This document shows, piece by piece, positions 26,879 to 34,895 of a DNA stretch of 64,000 nucleotides (the stretch's first letter is position 1; every line of letters starts with the position of its first letter). A program made the position numbers and the translations under genes. The stretch covers positions 114,529 through 178,528 of the forward strand of contig JAXLSU010000009.1 in NCBI GenBank assembly GCA_046330455.1. Direction: 5' to 3'. The notes beneath the pieces were generated by a model. It saw only the letters and a list, made by a program, of their open reading frames with translations. It searched no databases and was not told the origin of the DNA. Source of the stretch: CAVQXR01 sp046330455. Lineage in GTDB: Bacteria > Actinomycetota > Thermoleophilia > Gaiellales > Gaiellaceae.

Positions 26879-28933
26879 TCACTCCGCGTACCAGTCGAAG
26901 GTCTCCCTCCCGATGTGCATGTGGACGTTCTTCGTCTCGAGGTACTCGGCGAGGGACTCGAGGCCGAGGTCGTGGCCGGTCCCGCTCTCCTTGAAGCCGC
27001 CGAACGGCGCTTCGCTCGGGTACGCGCTGTAGTGGTTGACCCAGATCGAGCCCGCCTCGAGCGCGTGGGCGACCCGGTGAGCACGGCTCGCGTCGCGTGT
27101 CCAGACGCCGGCGGCGAGACCGTAGCGCACGTCGTTGGCGAGCCGGATCGCCTCGTCCTCCCCGTCGAAGGGGATGATCACGACCACCGGTCCGAAGATC
27201 TCCTCCTGGGCGATCTCCATGTCGTTTCGCACGTTCGAGAACACGGTCGGCTCGATGAAGTTGCCGGCGGCGAGCGCCGGGTCGGCGGGACGCCTGCCGC
27301 CGAGAGCGACCGTCGCACCTTCGGCCTTGCCGATCTCGACGTACTCGTAGACGCGCTCGCATTGGCGCCTGTTGATCAGAGCTCCGAGCTGGGTCTCCCA
27401 GCGGGAGGGCGGCCCGACCTGGATCCTGGCCGCCTTCTCGACGAAGCGACGGACGAACTCGTCGTAGACCGAGCGCTCGACGAGCACGCGCGAGCCTGCC
27501 GAGCACACCTCACCCTGGGCGAGGTAGATCCCGAATACCGAGCCGATCACGGCCCGGTCGAGGTCGGCGTCGGCGAACACGATCGACGGCGACTTGCCGC
27601 CGAGCTCGAGCGAGACGCGCTTGATCGTGTTCGCGCCGGCCCGCATCACCGAGCGACCGGTGACCGTCGAGCCCGTGAAGGCGAGCTTGTTCACGTCGGG
27701 ATGCTCGGCGAGCGCGGCACCTGCGACCGCACCGAGGCCGGGCACGACGTTGAACACCCCCGGCGGCATTCCGGCCTCGAGACAGATCCGACCGAGCTCG
27801 AGGGACGTGAGCGGTGCCAGCTCCGGAGCCTTGAGGACGACGGTGTTGCCGGCCGCGAGCGCCGCAGACCCCTTGCGCGAGGCGATGTGGAGCGGGAAGT
27901 TCCAGGGAATGATCATCCCGACGACGCCCATCGGCTCCTTGCGCACGTAGTCGAACGAGCTCTTCGGGAGGGCGAGCACGCGACCGTCGATCGCACGTAC
28001 GAGCCCCTGGTAGAAGCGCCAGGGATCCCAGGAGGCGGGGAGGTCGACGAGCGCGGCCTCGCGGATCGGCTTGCCGACGTCGTGGCTCTCGACCCGCGCC
28101 AGGTGCTCCCACTCGGCCTCGATCAGCTCCGCGACGCGAAGCAGGATCCGCTGCCGCTTCTCCGGTGCGAGATCGCGCCAGGCAGGAAAGGCTGCCCTCG
28201 CCGCCCGCACCGCACGGTCGACGTCCTCGGCCTGCGCGGCTGCAACCTCGACGATCGTCTCGTTCGTCGCCGGGTCGACGGTCGGCACCGTCTCCCCACC
28301 GGTCGCCTCACACCACTCCCCCCCGATCAGCAGCCTCGTCTGCAGCCGCCCGTAGTCGGGCAGCCCCTCGACGCGGCGACCCTGTGCAACGGCCTGCGCA
28401 ACGGGGTCAGACCCCGGGACATGTCCCGACCGCGCAACAGCGTGCGCAACGGGGTCTGACCCCGGGGCATGTCCCGATCGGCCGCGGGTCAGTCCCGGCA
28501 GGGCCGGGACAGGTAGTCCACCGGCTCCACGGCGCGCAAAGGTGTCAGACGCCTGCGCAACGGGGTCTGACCCCTGGACATGTCCGGACCGGCCGCGGGC
28601 CAGCCCGGGCAGGGCCGGGAGCGGCAGACCGCCGGCGCCTCGCGGTGGAGGCTCGATGACCCGGATCGCGGGCGAAGGGGAGACGGTCCCGCCGGCCCTC
28701 TGGATCAGACCGCCGAGCGCAGGCGAGGGAAGCCCGCCCGCTCCGGGCCGGGCGGGAACGGTCGGATCGGGGGCTGCGGTCGAGTACGTCGAGCCCTCGA
28801 CGAGCCTGACACCGAGCCGATCGGCAGCGTCGCGGGCCGCGTCGGTGAGCACGACGTGCTCGCGAAGCATCAGCTCCCGCTCGCCCGTGTCGGCGAGCCG
28901 CTCGACGTCCTCGGCCGTGACGATGTGCTTCAC
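26879..28933 (-). CDS. Microcompartment aldehyde dehydrogenase with EutQ-like N-terminal domain and repeat linker
   Basis: 684 aa in three parts. Residues 1-46 (VKHIVTAEDVERLADTG, then LREHVVLTDAARDAADRLGV) resemble the N-terminus of EutQ. Residues 47-195 are a Gly/Pro linker with three GAGGLPxPALxGL motifs and a 37-aa tandem repeat. Residues 200-684 are an NAD(P)-dependent ALDH with PWNFPLH (N345), general base E443 in LELGGKSPS and nucleophile C477 in AQGEVCSAGSR. Having both Glu and Cys is typical of hydrolytic (CoA-independent) ALDHs, unlike PduP/EutE, so the product is probably a free acid. GTG at 28933 overlaps the GlxD stop (GTGA), giving coupled translation. The tag and linker probably direct the enzyme into the shell. 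Confidence 0.9.
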   Translation of the reverse strand: MKHIVTAEDVERLADTGERELMLREHVVLTDAARDAADRLGVRLVEGSTYSTAAPDPTVPARPGAGGLPSPALGGLIQRAGGTVSPSPAIRVIEPPPRGAGGLPLPALPGLARGRSGHVQGSDPVAQASDTFARRGAGGLPVPALPGLTRGRSGHAPGSDPVAHAVARSGHVPGSDPVAQAVAQGRRVEGLPDYGRLQTRLLIGGEWCEATGGETVPTVDPATNETIVEVAAAQAEDVDRAVRAARAAFPAWRDLAPEKRQRILLRVAELIEAEWEHLARVESHDVGKPIREAALVDLPASWDPWRFYQGLVRAIDGRVLALPKSSFDYVRKEPMGVVGMIIPWNFPLHIASRKGSAALAAGNTVVLKAPELAPLTSLELGRICLEAGMPPGVFNVVPGLGAVAGAALAEHPDVNKLAFTGSTVTGRSVMRAGANTIKRVSLELGGKSPSIVFADADLDRAVIGSVFGIYLAQGEVCSAGSRVLVERSVYDEFVRRFVEKAARIQVGPPSRWETQLGALINRRQCERVYEYVEIGKAEGATVALGGRRPADPALAAGNFIEPTVFSNVRNDMEIAQEEIFGPVVVIIPFDGEDEAIRLANDVRYGLAAGVWTRDASRAHRVAHALEAGSIWVNHYSAYPSEAPFGGFKESGTGHDLGLESLAEYLETKNVHMHIGRETFDWYAE
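28403..28590. repeat. GGGGTCTGACCCC-type palindromic repeats inside the ALDH linker
   Basis: Three copies of GGGGTCWGACCCC followed by a GGRCATGTCC palindrome start at 28403, 28451 and 28562; a degenerate GGTGTCAGACGCC lies at 28541-28553. Copies two and three are 111 bp apart with matching flanks, i.e. an in-frame 37-codon duplication. On the minus strand they encode the RSGHxxGSDPVAQ peptide repeats of the linker. A mobile palindromic element that was domesticated in frame explains the pattern best. Confidence 0.75.
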
Positions 28934-30267
28934 CGGTTCCGGATCCTCCCGACCAGGGGGATGCCCGTGATCGCCTCGGCCTCGAGCGTGAGGCTGCGCA
29001 GGTCCTCCGGCTCGAGGTTGTGGACGTCGGACTTCCCGCAGCAGCGTGCGAGCATCTGGATCTCCATGGTCATCGCGTTCAGGAAGTTGACGACGCGCTC
29101 GGTCGCCTGTTCGACGTCGAGGCGCTTCACGAGCTCGGGGTCCTGGGTTGCGACGCCGACGGGGCAACCACCCGTGTGGCACTCCCGACACCAGCCGGGC
29201 TCGACACCGAGCTTCCGGTAATCGTCCTCGTAGATCGGCGCGTTGCAATTCAGTGCGATCATCGCTGCCGTCCCGATGTATACGGCATCGGCGCCGAGCG
29301 CGAGCGCCTTGGCCGCATCGACGCCGGAGCGGATCCCGCCCGCGGCGACGAGCTGGATCTCGCCGTACTTCCCGATGTCGATCAGGGCCTCGCGCGCCTC
29401 GACCACCGCCGCGAGCGTCGGGACGCCGGTGTGGTCGAGGAGCACGAGCGGCGAGGCTGCAGTTGCCCCCTCGAGGCCGTCGACGACGATCACGTCCGCC
29501 CCGGACTTCGCGGCAAGACGGACGTCGTCGAAGACGCGGCACGCGCCGAGCTTGACGAAGATCGGCACCCTGCCGTCGGTGGCCTCCCGAAGCTCCTCGA
29601 TCTTGAGCCGCATGTCGTCGGCACCGATGAAATCGGGGTGTCGAACCGGCGAGCGTTGGTCGACGCCGAGCGGGAGGTCGCGCATCCGCGAGACCTCCTC
29701 GGAGACCTTGTACCCGAGCAGGACGCCTCCCGTGCCCGGCTTCGCGCCCTGGCCGACCACGACCTCGACGGCGTCCGCGGTCTTCATGTGGTGCGGGTTG
29801 TTCCCGTAGTGGCTCGGCGTCACCTGGTAGACGAGCTTTTTCGAGGCGGCGCGCTCCCGCGGGTGCATGCCACCGTCGCCTGTCGTCGTCGACGTCCCCA
29901 CGATCGAGGCCGCCCGTCCGAGCGCCTCCTTCGCGTTGGCCGACAGAGCACCGAAGCTCATCCCGGTGATCGCGACCGGTGTCTCGAGCTCGAGCGGCTG
30001 CGGGCAGCGCGTCCCGAGCACGGTCTTCGTGTCGCACCGCTCCCGGTAGCCCTCGAGCGGGACGCGCGAGAGCGTGCACGGGATGAACGTGAGGTCGTCG
30101 AGGCTGGGGAGCTGACGCGTGGTCGAGTAGGCGCCGAACACGTAGCGGCCGAGATCGGCCTTGCGCTGGATCTCCTCGACCGTCTCGGGCGACCAGACGT
30201 GCGACACGCGCGGCAGGTGCCGGTGCGCCCAGTCGACCTGTTCCACGTGGCCGTTCCCGTCGCTCAT
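28930..30267 (-). CDS. glxD: Glutamate-synthase-like FMN/[3Fe-4S] subunit (GlxD/MgsC type)
   Basis: A 445-aa homologue of the FMN-binding synthase domain of GltB, as a stand-alone subunit. Key sites are ITGMSFGALSANAKEALGRA, GDGGMHPRER, the FMN-barrel segments VFVKLGACRVFDDV and VVVDGLEGATAASP, and the cluster motif CRECHTGGCPVGVATQ. GlxD/MgsC partners GlxB and GlxC. In methylotrophs the trio transfers the amine of gamma-glutamylmethylamide onto 2-oxoglutarate to make N-methylglutamate. I use ATG at 30267 (overlapping the GlxC stop, ATGA). It is coupled in turn to the microcompartment ALDH (GTGA), tying this chemistry to the shell. Confidence 0.92.
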   Translation of the reverse strand: MSDGNGHVEQVDWAHRHLPRVSHVWSPETVEEIQRKADLGRYVFGAYSTTRQLPSLDDLTFIPCTLSRVPLEGYRERCDTKTVLGTRCPQPLELETPVAITGMSFGALSANAKEALGRAASIVGTSTTTGDGGMHPRERAASKKLVYQVTPSHYGNNPHHMKTADAVEVVVGQGAKPGTGGVLLGYKVSEEVSRMRDLPLGVDQRSPVRHPDFIGADDMRLKIEELREATDGRVPIFVKLGACRVFDDVRLAAKSGADVIVVDGLEGATAASPLVLLDHTGVPTLAAVVEAREALIDIGKYGEIQLVAAGGIRSGVDAAKALALGADAVYIGTAAMIALNCNAPIYEDDYRKLGVEPGWCRECHTGGCPVGVATQDPELVKRLDVEQATERVVNFLNAMTMEIQMLARCCGKSDVHNLEPEDLRSLTLEAEAITGIPLVGRIRNR

Positions 30268-30959
30268 AGCGCCTCCCTCCAGGCGGCGAACTCCTTCTTG
30301 TCGTAGCGCCAGAGCTTGCCCTCGGCGCGCACCTTCTTCCACTCCTTCTTCGGGCCGAGCCCGAACGGCGTGCACGTGTCGGCGAGCCAGGCGAGCTCGT
30401 CGTCGGTCGGCTGCTCGACGAGCGTGTCGGAGCCGAGGTCGGCGATGTCGCCGCCGCAGAACAGCTCACCCTGGTACATCGAGTCGCCAAAGGCCGCCCC
30501 GGCGTCGCCGCAGACGACGAGCCGGCCCTTCTGCATCATGAACCCGGTCATGTAGCCGGTGGAGCCCCCGATCAGGATCGTCCCGCCCTTCACGGCGATC
30601 CCGCTGCGCGCGCCGGCGTCGCCCTCGACCACGACGATGCCGCCGCGGATCGACGGTGCCGTCGATGACCCCGTGCTTCCGTGGACGACGATCTTGCCGC
30701 TCATCATGTCGGCGCCGAGCGACCAGCCCGCATCCCCGTGGATCTCGAGCTCGAGGCCGTCCGACAGCGCGCCGCAGAAGTAGCCGACGTCGCCCCGAAA
30801 CACGATGCGCGCCGGGCAGAGGATGCCCACGGCGAGGTTGTGCCGTGACCCGGGATTCAGCACCTCGAAGCTCGTCGTGCCGCCCGCGATCGCCGTCTTC
30901 AGCTCCTGGTTGATCTCCCGGGTCGTCTTGCCGTGCCCGTCGATCGTCACCGTGTCCAT
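30264..30959 (-). CDS. glxC: GXGXG-domain subunit of glutamate-synthase-like enzyme (GlxC/MgsB type)
   Basis: A 231-aa stand-alone GXGXG (GltB C-terminal) domain, a right-handed beta-helix that structures the amine channel of glutamate synthases. Repeated turns are visible: FRGDVGYFCGALSDG, IHGDAGWSLGADMMSG, VEGDAGARSGIAVKGG, IGGSTGYMTGFMMQKG and VCGDAGAAFGDSMYQG. ATG at 30959 overlaps GlxB by 13 bp, and the stop overlaps GlxD. A C-terminal extension after about residue 185 (CTPFGLGPKKEWKKVRAEG) is usual for GlxC. It is expected to assemble with the genes on both sides. Confidence 0.92.
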   Translation of the reverse strand: MDTVTIDGHGKTTREINQELKTAIAGGTTSFEVLNPGSRHNLAVGILCPARIVFRGDVGYFCGALSDGLELEIHGDAGWSLGADMMSGKIVVHGSTGSSTAPSIRGGIVVVEGDAGARSGIAVKGGTILIGGSTGYMTGFMMQKGRLVVCGDAGAAFGDSMYQGELFCGGDIADLGSDTLVEQPTDDELAWLADTCTPFGLGPKKEWKKVRAEGKLWRYDKKEFAAWREAL

Positions 30960-31864
30960 GCCCGGGCCTCCCCTCCGCGCAGCTCCTCGGTGCGGACATC
31001 GAACCGGTCGCCGAAGGCGCCCGCGAAGGCGATCCCTTCGGAGACGACGGCGACCCAGTCGTCCGTCTCGGCGACGAGGCACGGCTTGGTCGAGAAGCGA
31101 TCACGCGCGACGCCGAACCCGTCGGCGGTCGAGACGAGGTAGGTGAACGATCCGTCGAGGTCGTCGATCGACTGCTTGACCGCCTCGTCGAGCGTCAGGC
31201 CTCGGGCCATCTGCTCGGCGAGGTAGACGGCCACGAACTCGGTGTCGTTCTCGGTCTGGAACGTGTAGCCGCGCTGCTCGTAGATCCGCCGGTTCTTGTA
31301 GTAGTTGGTCACGTGGCCGTTGTGGACGACGGTCACGTCGGGGAAGGGACGCGCCCAGAACGGGTGCGAGTGGTTCACGTCGACGCGCGACTCGGTCGCC
31401 ATCCGAACATGGCCGACACCGTGCGTGAACGGGTGGTTCCCGAGCGACCAGAGATCGAAGATCGTCCGCGCGTCGGCCGTGTACTTGATGATCTCGAGGC
31501 TGTGGCCGACGGAGAAGACGCGCACCCCGGGCGCGCTCCGTTCGACGTCGTCGGCGAGTGCCCTCAGGCCGTTCGGCGTTGCGTCCTCCGGGGTGATCCC
31601 GATCCGGAAGTAGCCCTCGTGGTAGTCGTCCGACTGGACGGAGCCGTGGCGGTCGATCGCCCCGACGACGGCGTCGTGCGCGGAGATCCCGCCGTCGTCG
31701 CCCGCCCAGATCGAGGCGACGTGAGAGCCGGCGTGTGGCGAGCCGTAGAGCGAGAGGCCGGTCGAGTCCGGCCCGCGGCCGACCATCGCCTGCAGCATCC
31801 CGGTGAGGGTCTCGGCGACCGGGACGCCGTCATGTTTGGCCAGGAACCCTGCGATTCCGCACAT
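30947..31864 (-). CDS. glxB: Class II glutamine-amidotransferase-like subunit (GlxB/MgsA type)
   Basis: A 305-aa Ntn-hydrolase-fold glutaminase domain beginning MCGIAGFLAKHDG, so the catalytic Cys is residue 2 after Met removal. Other family residues are GHVRMATESRVDVNHSHPF, VVHNGHVTNYY and TENDTEFVAVYLAEQM, followed by DDLDGSFTYLVST. In MgsA-type enzymes this unit cleaves a gamma-glutamyl amide and passes the amine on. ATG at 31864 has a GAAGGAG site at ideal distance. The OCD-like gene ends 13 bp upstream. It is the amine-releasing half of the proposed pathway. Confidence 0.93.
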   Translation of the reverse strand: MCGIAGFLAKHDGVPVAETLTGMLQAMVGRGPDSTGLSLYGSPHAGSHVASIWAGDDGGISAHDAVVGAIDRHGSVQSDDYHEGYFRIGITPEDATPNGLRALADDVERSAPGVRVFSVGHSLEIIKYTADARTIFDLWSLGNHPFTHGVGHVRMATESRVDVNHSHPFWARPFPDVTVVHNGHVTNYYKNRRIYEQRGYTFQTENDTEFVAVYLAEQMARGLTLDEAVKQSIDDLDGSFTYLVSTADGFGVARDRFSTKPCLVAETDDWVAVVSEGIAFAGAFGDRFDVRTEELRGGEARAWTR

Positions 31865-31877
31865 ACCTGCTCCTTCG

Positions 31878-32912
31878 TTACGTCCAGATGGGCGTGTCCC
31901 ACAGCCGCTCCCGGGACCCGAGCCCGAGCTCGGCCGCGCGCTGGAAGACGGCCGTTCCCCACGCCACGTCCTCGAGCCCCATCCCGACCGGCGAGACGAG
32001 AATCCGCTCCTCGGGGCTCGTGCGGCCCGGATGCCCGCCGGCCAGGATCGCACCGAGCGTCACCGCGTCCGTTCTCGCGATGGCGCCGGCCGTGACGGCG
32101 CGCGCGAGCGGGCGGGCGTCGTGGAACGTCTCGTGCTCGACGTCGTCGGTGACGAGGAGGTCGGCCGCGGCGATCGTGTCCACCGACGGGTCGTGCGACG
32201 AGACGGAGATGAGCACCTGGCCCGCCTCGAACCAGTCTGACTCGATGTACGGGGCCGGCGCCATCGTGGCAGGAACGACGACGTGGGCGCCTCTTGCTGC
32301 CTCGCGTGCGTTCTCGTATGTCCGGATCGGAGGGCGCCCGGGCTGCTCGCGCTCGACGAAGCCACGCAGCCGTTCGACGCTCGGATCGACGAGACGGATC
32401 TCGGCGAGCTCCGGAAGGGCCCGCTCGAGCGCCAGGAGCTGGGTGCGCGCCTGGACACCGGCGCCGTACAGGGCGAGAATCGAGGCGCCGGGCGGCGCGA
32501 GCTCACGGGCAGCGAGGCCGGACACGGCGCCCGTCCGCATCGCCGACACGACGGTCCCGTCGAGGAAGGCGACCGGGAGCCCGGTGTCGGGGTCGGAGAG
32601 GAGGATGACCCCGATTCCGCGCGGGAGCCCCCGGCTCGGGTTGTCCGGCACGCTCGGGATCCACTTCATCCCGCACATCCGCAGCGTCCCGCCGACGTAG
32701 GCGGGCATCGCCATGACCCGGCCGTGCTTCTCGTCGGAGTCGAGCTCGTCGGTCCAGTGGATCGCAGCCTTCTGCGGGCAGAGCGCGTCTCCGTGGTGGT
32801 ACAGGACGAGCGCCTCCTCGACCGTGTCGAGGCAGGCGTCCATGTCCATGCCGCCCGCCGCGACCACGTCCTCCTGGGACAGGAACAGCAGCTCCGCCGT
32901 CACCAGGTGCAC
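31878..32912 (-). CDS. Ornithine cyclodeaminase/mu-crystallin family protein
   Basis: A 344-aa NAD(P)-dependent OCD-family enzyme (ornithine cyclodeaminase, alanine dehydrogenase, ketimine reductase, SbnB-type). Evident are PAYVGGTLRMCGMKWIPS, DGTVVSAMRTGAVSGLAA, the Rossmann ALYGAGVQARTQLLALE and the VDPSVERLRG strand end. The start is GTG at 32912, or GTG at 32903. It is the first gene of the leftward microcompartment operon, 60 bp after a dyad shared with the divergent side. It may act on an imine or N-substituted amino acid in this pathway; the sequence does not fix the substrate. Confidence 0.9.
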   Translation of the reverse strand: MHLVTAELLFLSQEDVVAAGGMDMDACLDTVEEALVLYHHGDALCPQKAAIHWTDELDSDEKHGRVMAMPAYVGGTLRMCGMKWIPSVPDNPSRGLPRGIGVILLSDPDTGLPVAFLDGTVVSAMRTGAVSGLAARELAPPGASILALYGAGVQARTQLLALERALPELAEIRLVDPSVERLRGFVEREQPGRPPIRTYENAREAARGAHVVVPATMAPAPYIESDWFEAGQVLISVSSHDPSVDTIAAADLLVTDDVEHETFHDARPLARAVTAGAIARTDAVTLGAILAGGHPGRTSPEERILVSPVGMGLEDVAWGTAVFQRAAELGLGSRERLWDTPIWT

Positions 32913-32972
32913 GGTAGGCGGTACCCGGCTTCCGGCGTGCCAGCACGCAGACCAGTCTCCTGGGCCAAGGCA

Positions 32973-32988
32973 TGTGCATGCTGCACAC
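32973..32988. promoter_or_regulatory. Operator-like dyad upstream of the BMC/Glx operon
   Basis: TGTGCATGCTGCACAC: arms TGTGC/GCACA with a 5-bp spacer, 60 bp before the OCD-like start. It matches 14 of 16 bases of the dyad at 34785-34800. It is a probable binding site for the PucR-type regulator encoded between the two sites. Confidence 0.6.
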
Positions 32989-33027
32989 CCGGTGCCAGGA
33001 ACCGGGTTGTTCCAGGACGCCCCGAGG

Positions 33028-34791
33028 TCAGCCGTCAGGCGGTGCGTGCCGACCGCCGGCAGGGCCGTCCGGAACGAGCTCGCGAAACCTGATCAGCCGC
33101 ACGGCGAGCAGGAGCTCGAACCAGGATGTGGGGTCGGCGGGGTCGAGCCCGATCACGTCGCGGATCCGCCTCAGCCGCTGGCGGAGCGTGTTGCGGTGGA
33201 CGTAGAGAGCAGCGGACGCCTGACGGGCATTGCCCTGACGCTCGAGATAGGTCTCGAGCGTCCGGAAGAGCTCGCTGCCGCGTTGGCGGTCACGCTCACG
33301 CAGGCGCGTCAGCGCGAGCTCGAGCGGGTCGGGATCGCGCTCCCGGGACATCGCCCAGAGGTATCGCTGCGCACCGAGGCCCGAGTAGCCGCGGACGCGT
33401 CGGGCCGGACCGGACGAGCGTGCGATCGCGCACGCCATCCAGGCCTGCCTGAGCGCGAGCGCGTGGTCACCCTCGATCCCGGTCGAGTCCGAGAAGCCGG
33501 CGGCGGCGTCGCCGTCCCCGATCGCACGGCCGATCGCCTCCTCGAGGAGGACGGCCCACCGCTCGCTTCGGACGGGCACGAGCGCCGTGAACGTGCGTCG
33601 GGCGTCGATCAAGGTACCGGGAAAGACCTGGGTGAGCTCGTCCGCGAGCCCCGCCCACACCGGATCCAGCTCGTCGAGAGTCTCGGCGATGACGGCCGCG
33701 AAAGGCTCGTCGAGACGGAGGCCGAGCTCGGCGGCCAGCCGTTCGGGGCGCTCTCCGGCGCGCAATGCTTCGAGCAGCTCACGGACCCGAGTACGGTCGT
33801 TCGCGTGGGCGCTCGTTCGTCCCTCGGCCAGTGCGATCGCCGCGTGGTTGGCGATCGTTCCGAGGAGCGCGAGGTTGTCGTCGCCGAGCGAGCGCCGTTC
33901 GACCGCGTAGCAGCAGAGCAGGCCGATCGGCCGGCCGTCGTGGACAAGAGGGCAGGCAAACAGCGACCGGGCCTCGACCCTGCTCGCAAGGGGGCCGCCG
34001 CCGTCGACGGCGACGCTGGTCGGCCCGCCACCCATGAGCCGGAGCCAGAAGGCATCGGCGGCGACCGCGTCGGCCGTCACGCCCTCTCCGCCGACCCACG
34101 TCTCCACGGCGAGGCGCCCGCGTCGTTCGTCGTGGCGCAGGACGACCACGAGCGCCGCGTCGAGCAGCTCGAGCGCCGTGAGCGCAAGACGCTGCAGGGT
34201 CCTCGGCGCCCGTGCGGCCACGGCAAGCTGTCGCGAGAGGTCGGCGAGGCTCCGGAAGACCTTCACGCTCCGGAGCGCCTGCTCGTGCAGCTTCGCGTTC
34301 TCGACCGCGCCCGCGACGAGGCTCGCAATCGTCTCTGCTGCCGTCACGTCGTCTTCGGAGAACTCGTGCGGTGCGATCGTGTGGAGGGTGATGACTCCCA
34401 CGAGCCTGTCGTCACGCCCGGCGATCGGCACCGTGAGTACCGACTGGAACCGCGTGTCGTTGAGCTCGGGAACGTGCTTGTACCGGGGGTCGGCGAGCGC
34501 GTGATCGGTGATGATCCCGGGCCGGCGGCTGAGCGCCGTCCAGCCGGTCAGCCCCTCGCCGAGCTCGAGGCTGAAGGCGCCGATCCAGTGGCGATAGCCC
34601 TCGACGGCGCTGCGGATGACGAGCCGCTCCTGCTCCTCGTCCCAGAGGTAGACGAGTGCCCCCTCACAGCCCGTCAGCTCGGCGCAGACCTCGATCGCCT
34701 GGTCGAGCACCTCGTCGACGTCGAGGCTCGAGTTCACCCGGGTGACGAGCGTCGAGAGCGTCCGCAGCTCGGACCGGGGCGTCGTGTGCAT
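33028..34791 (-). CDS. GAF-domain transcriptional regulator with PucR-type C-terminal HTH
   Basis: 587 aa from the ATG at 34791. A GAF domain (LSTLVTRVNSSLDVDEVLDQ through FSEDDVTAAETIASLVAGAV) is followed by a second, weaker GAF-like region (about 170-330) and a central helical module. The C-terminal CdaR/PucR HTH reads LFRTLETYLERQGNARQA, ALYVHRNTLRQRLRRI and IGLDP. Such proteins sense small molecules and control purine, amine or other nitrogen catabolism. A GTG start at 34845 is possible. I prefer 34791, where the GAF domain begins in register, though the ATG then sits inside the 34785-34800 dyad, suggesting a short or absent leader and autoregulation. Confidence 0.88.
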   Translation of the reverse strand: MHTTPRSELRTLSTLVTRVNSSLDVDEVLDQAIEVCAELTGCEGALVYLWDEEQERLVIRSAVEGYRHWIGAFSLELGEGLTGWTALSRRPGIITDHALADPRYKHVPELNDTRFQSVLTVPIAGRDDRLVGVITLHTIAPHEFSEDDVTAAETIASLVAGAVENAKLHEQALRSVKVFRSLADLSRQLAVAARAPRTLQRLALTALELLDAALVVVLRHDERRGRLAVETWVGGEGVTADAVAADAFWLRLMGGGPTSVAVDGGGPLASRVEARSLFACPLVHDGRPIGLLCCYAVERRSLGDDNLALLGTIANHAAIALAEGRTSAHANDRTRVRELLEALRAGERPERLAAELGLRLDEPFAAVIAETLDELDPVWAGLADELTQVFPGTLIDARRTFTALVPVRSERWAVLLEEAIGRAIGDGDAAAGFSDSTGIEGDHALALRQAWMACAIARSSGPARRVRGYSGLGAQRYLWAMSRERDPDPLELALTRLRERDRQRGSELFRTLETYLERQGNARQASAALYVHRNTLRQRLRRIRDVIGLDPADPTSWFELLLAVRLIRFRELVPDGPAGGRHAPPDG

Positions 34792-34800
34792 TCCGCACAC
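34785..34800. promoter_or_regulatory. Operator-like dyad between regulator and ligase operon
   Basis: TGTGCATTCCGCACAC, an almost exact copy of the 32973-32988 dyad. It overlaps the preferred start of the PucR-type gene and lies about 95 bp before the ligase start. On the plus strand a TACGAT -10-like box is at 34833-34838; no good -35 accompanies it. This arrangement would fit autorepression plus activation of the divergent operon. Confidence 0.6.
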
Positions 34801-34895
34801 AGCGTATCCGGCAGCCGAGCGGACGAGGAGGATACGATCCGCCACACGCGAGCAGCGAGCAGGCGAACGGGACGACGAGGAAGGGGAGAGAGCCG

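Noticed and set aside
26441..28459. 672-codon plus-strand frame over BMC-H and ALDH genes
   Set aside because: Antisense to two genes with clear family motifs; low-complexity Arg/Asp-rich translation.
28403..28590. CRISPR-like array
   Set aside because: Repeats are irregularly spaced, palindromic and in frame within a coding sequence, with no cas genes nearby.
24630..28933. Classical Pdu or Eut metabolosome
   Set aside because: No diol dehydratase, ethanolamine ammonia-lyase, PduL or CoA-acylating ALDH is present in the window.
32982..32997. Sigma-54-like promoter (TGGCAC-N5-GTGCA on the minus strand) ahead of the BMC operon
   Set aside because: Actinobacteria generally lack sigma-54, no enhancer-binding activator is encoded nearby, and the match overlaps the dyad that better explains the bases.
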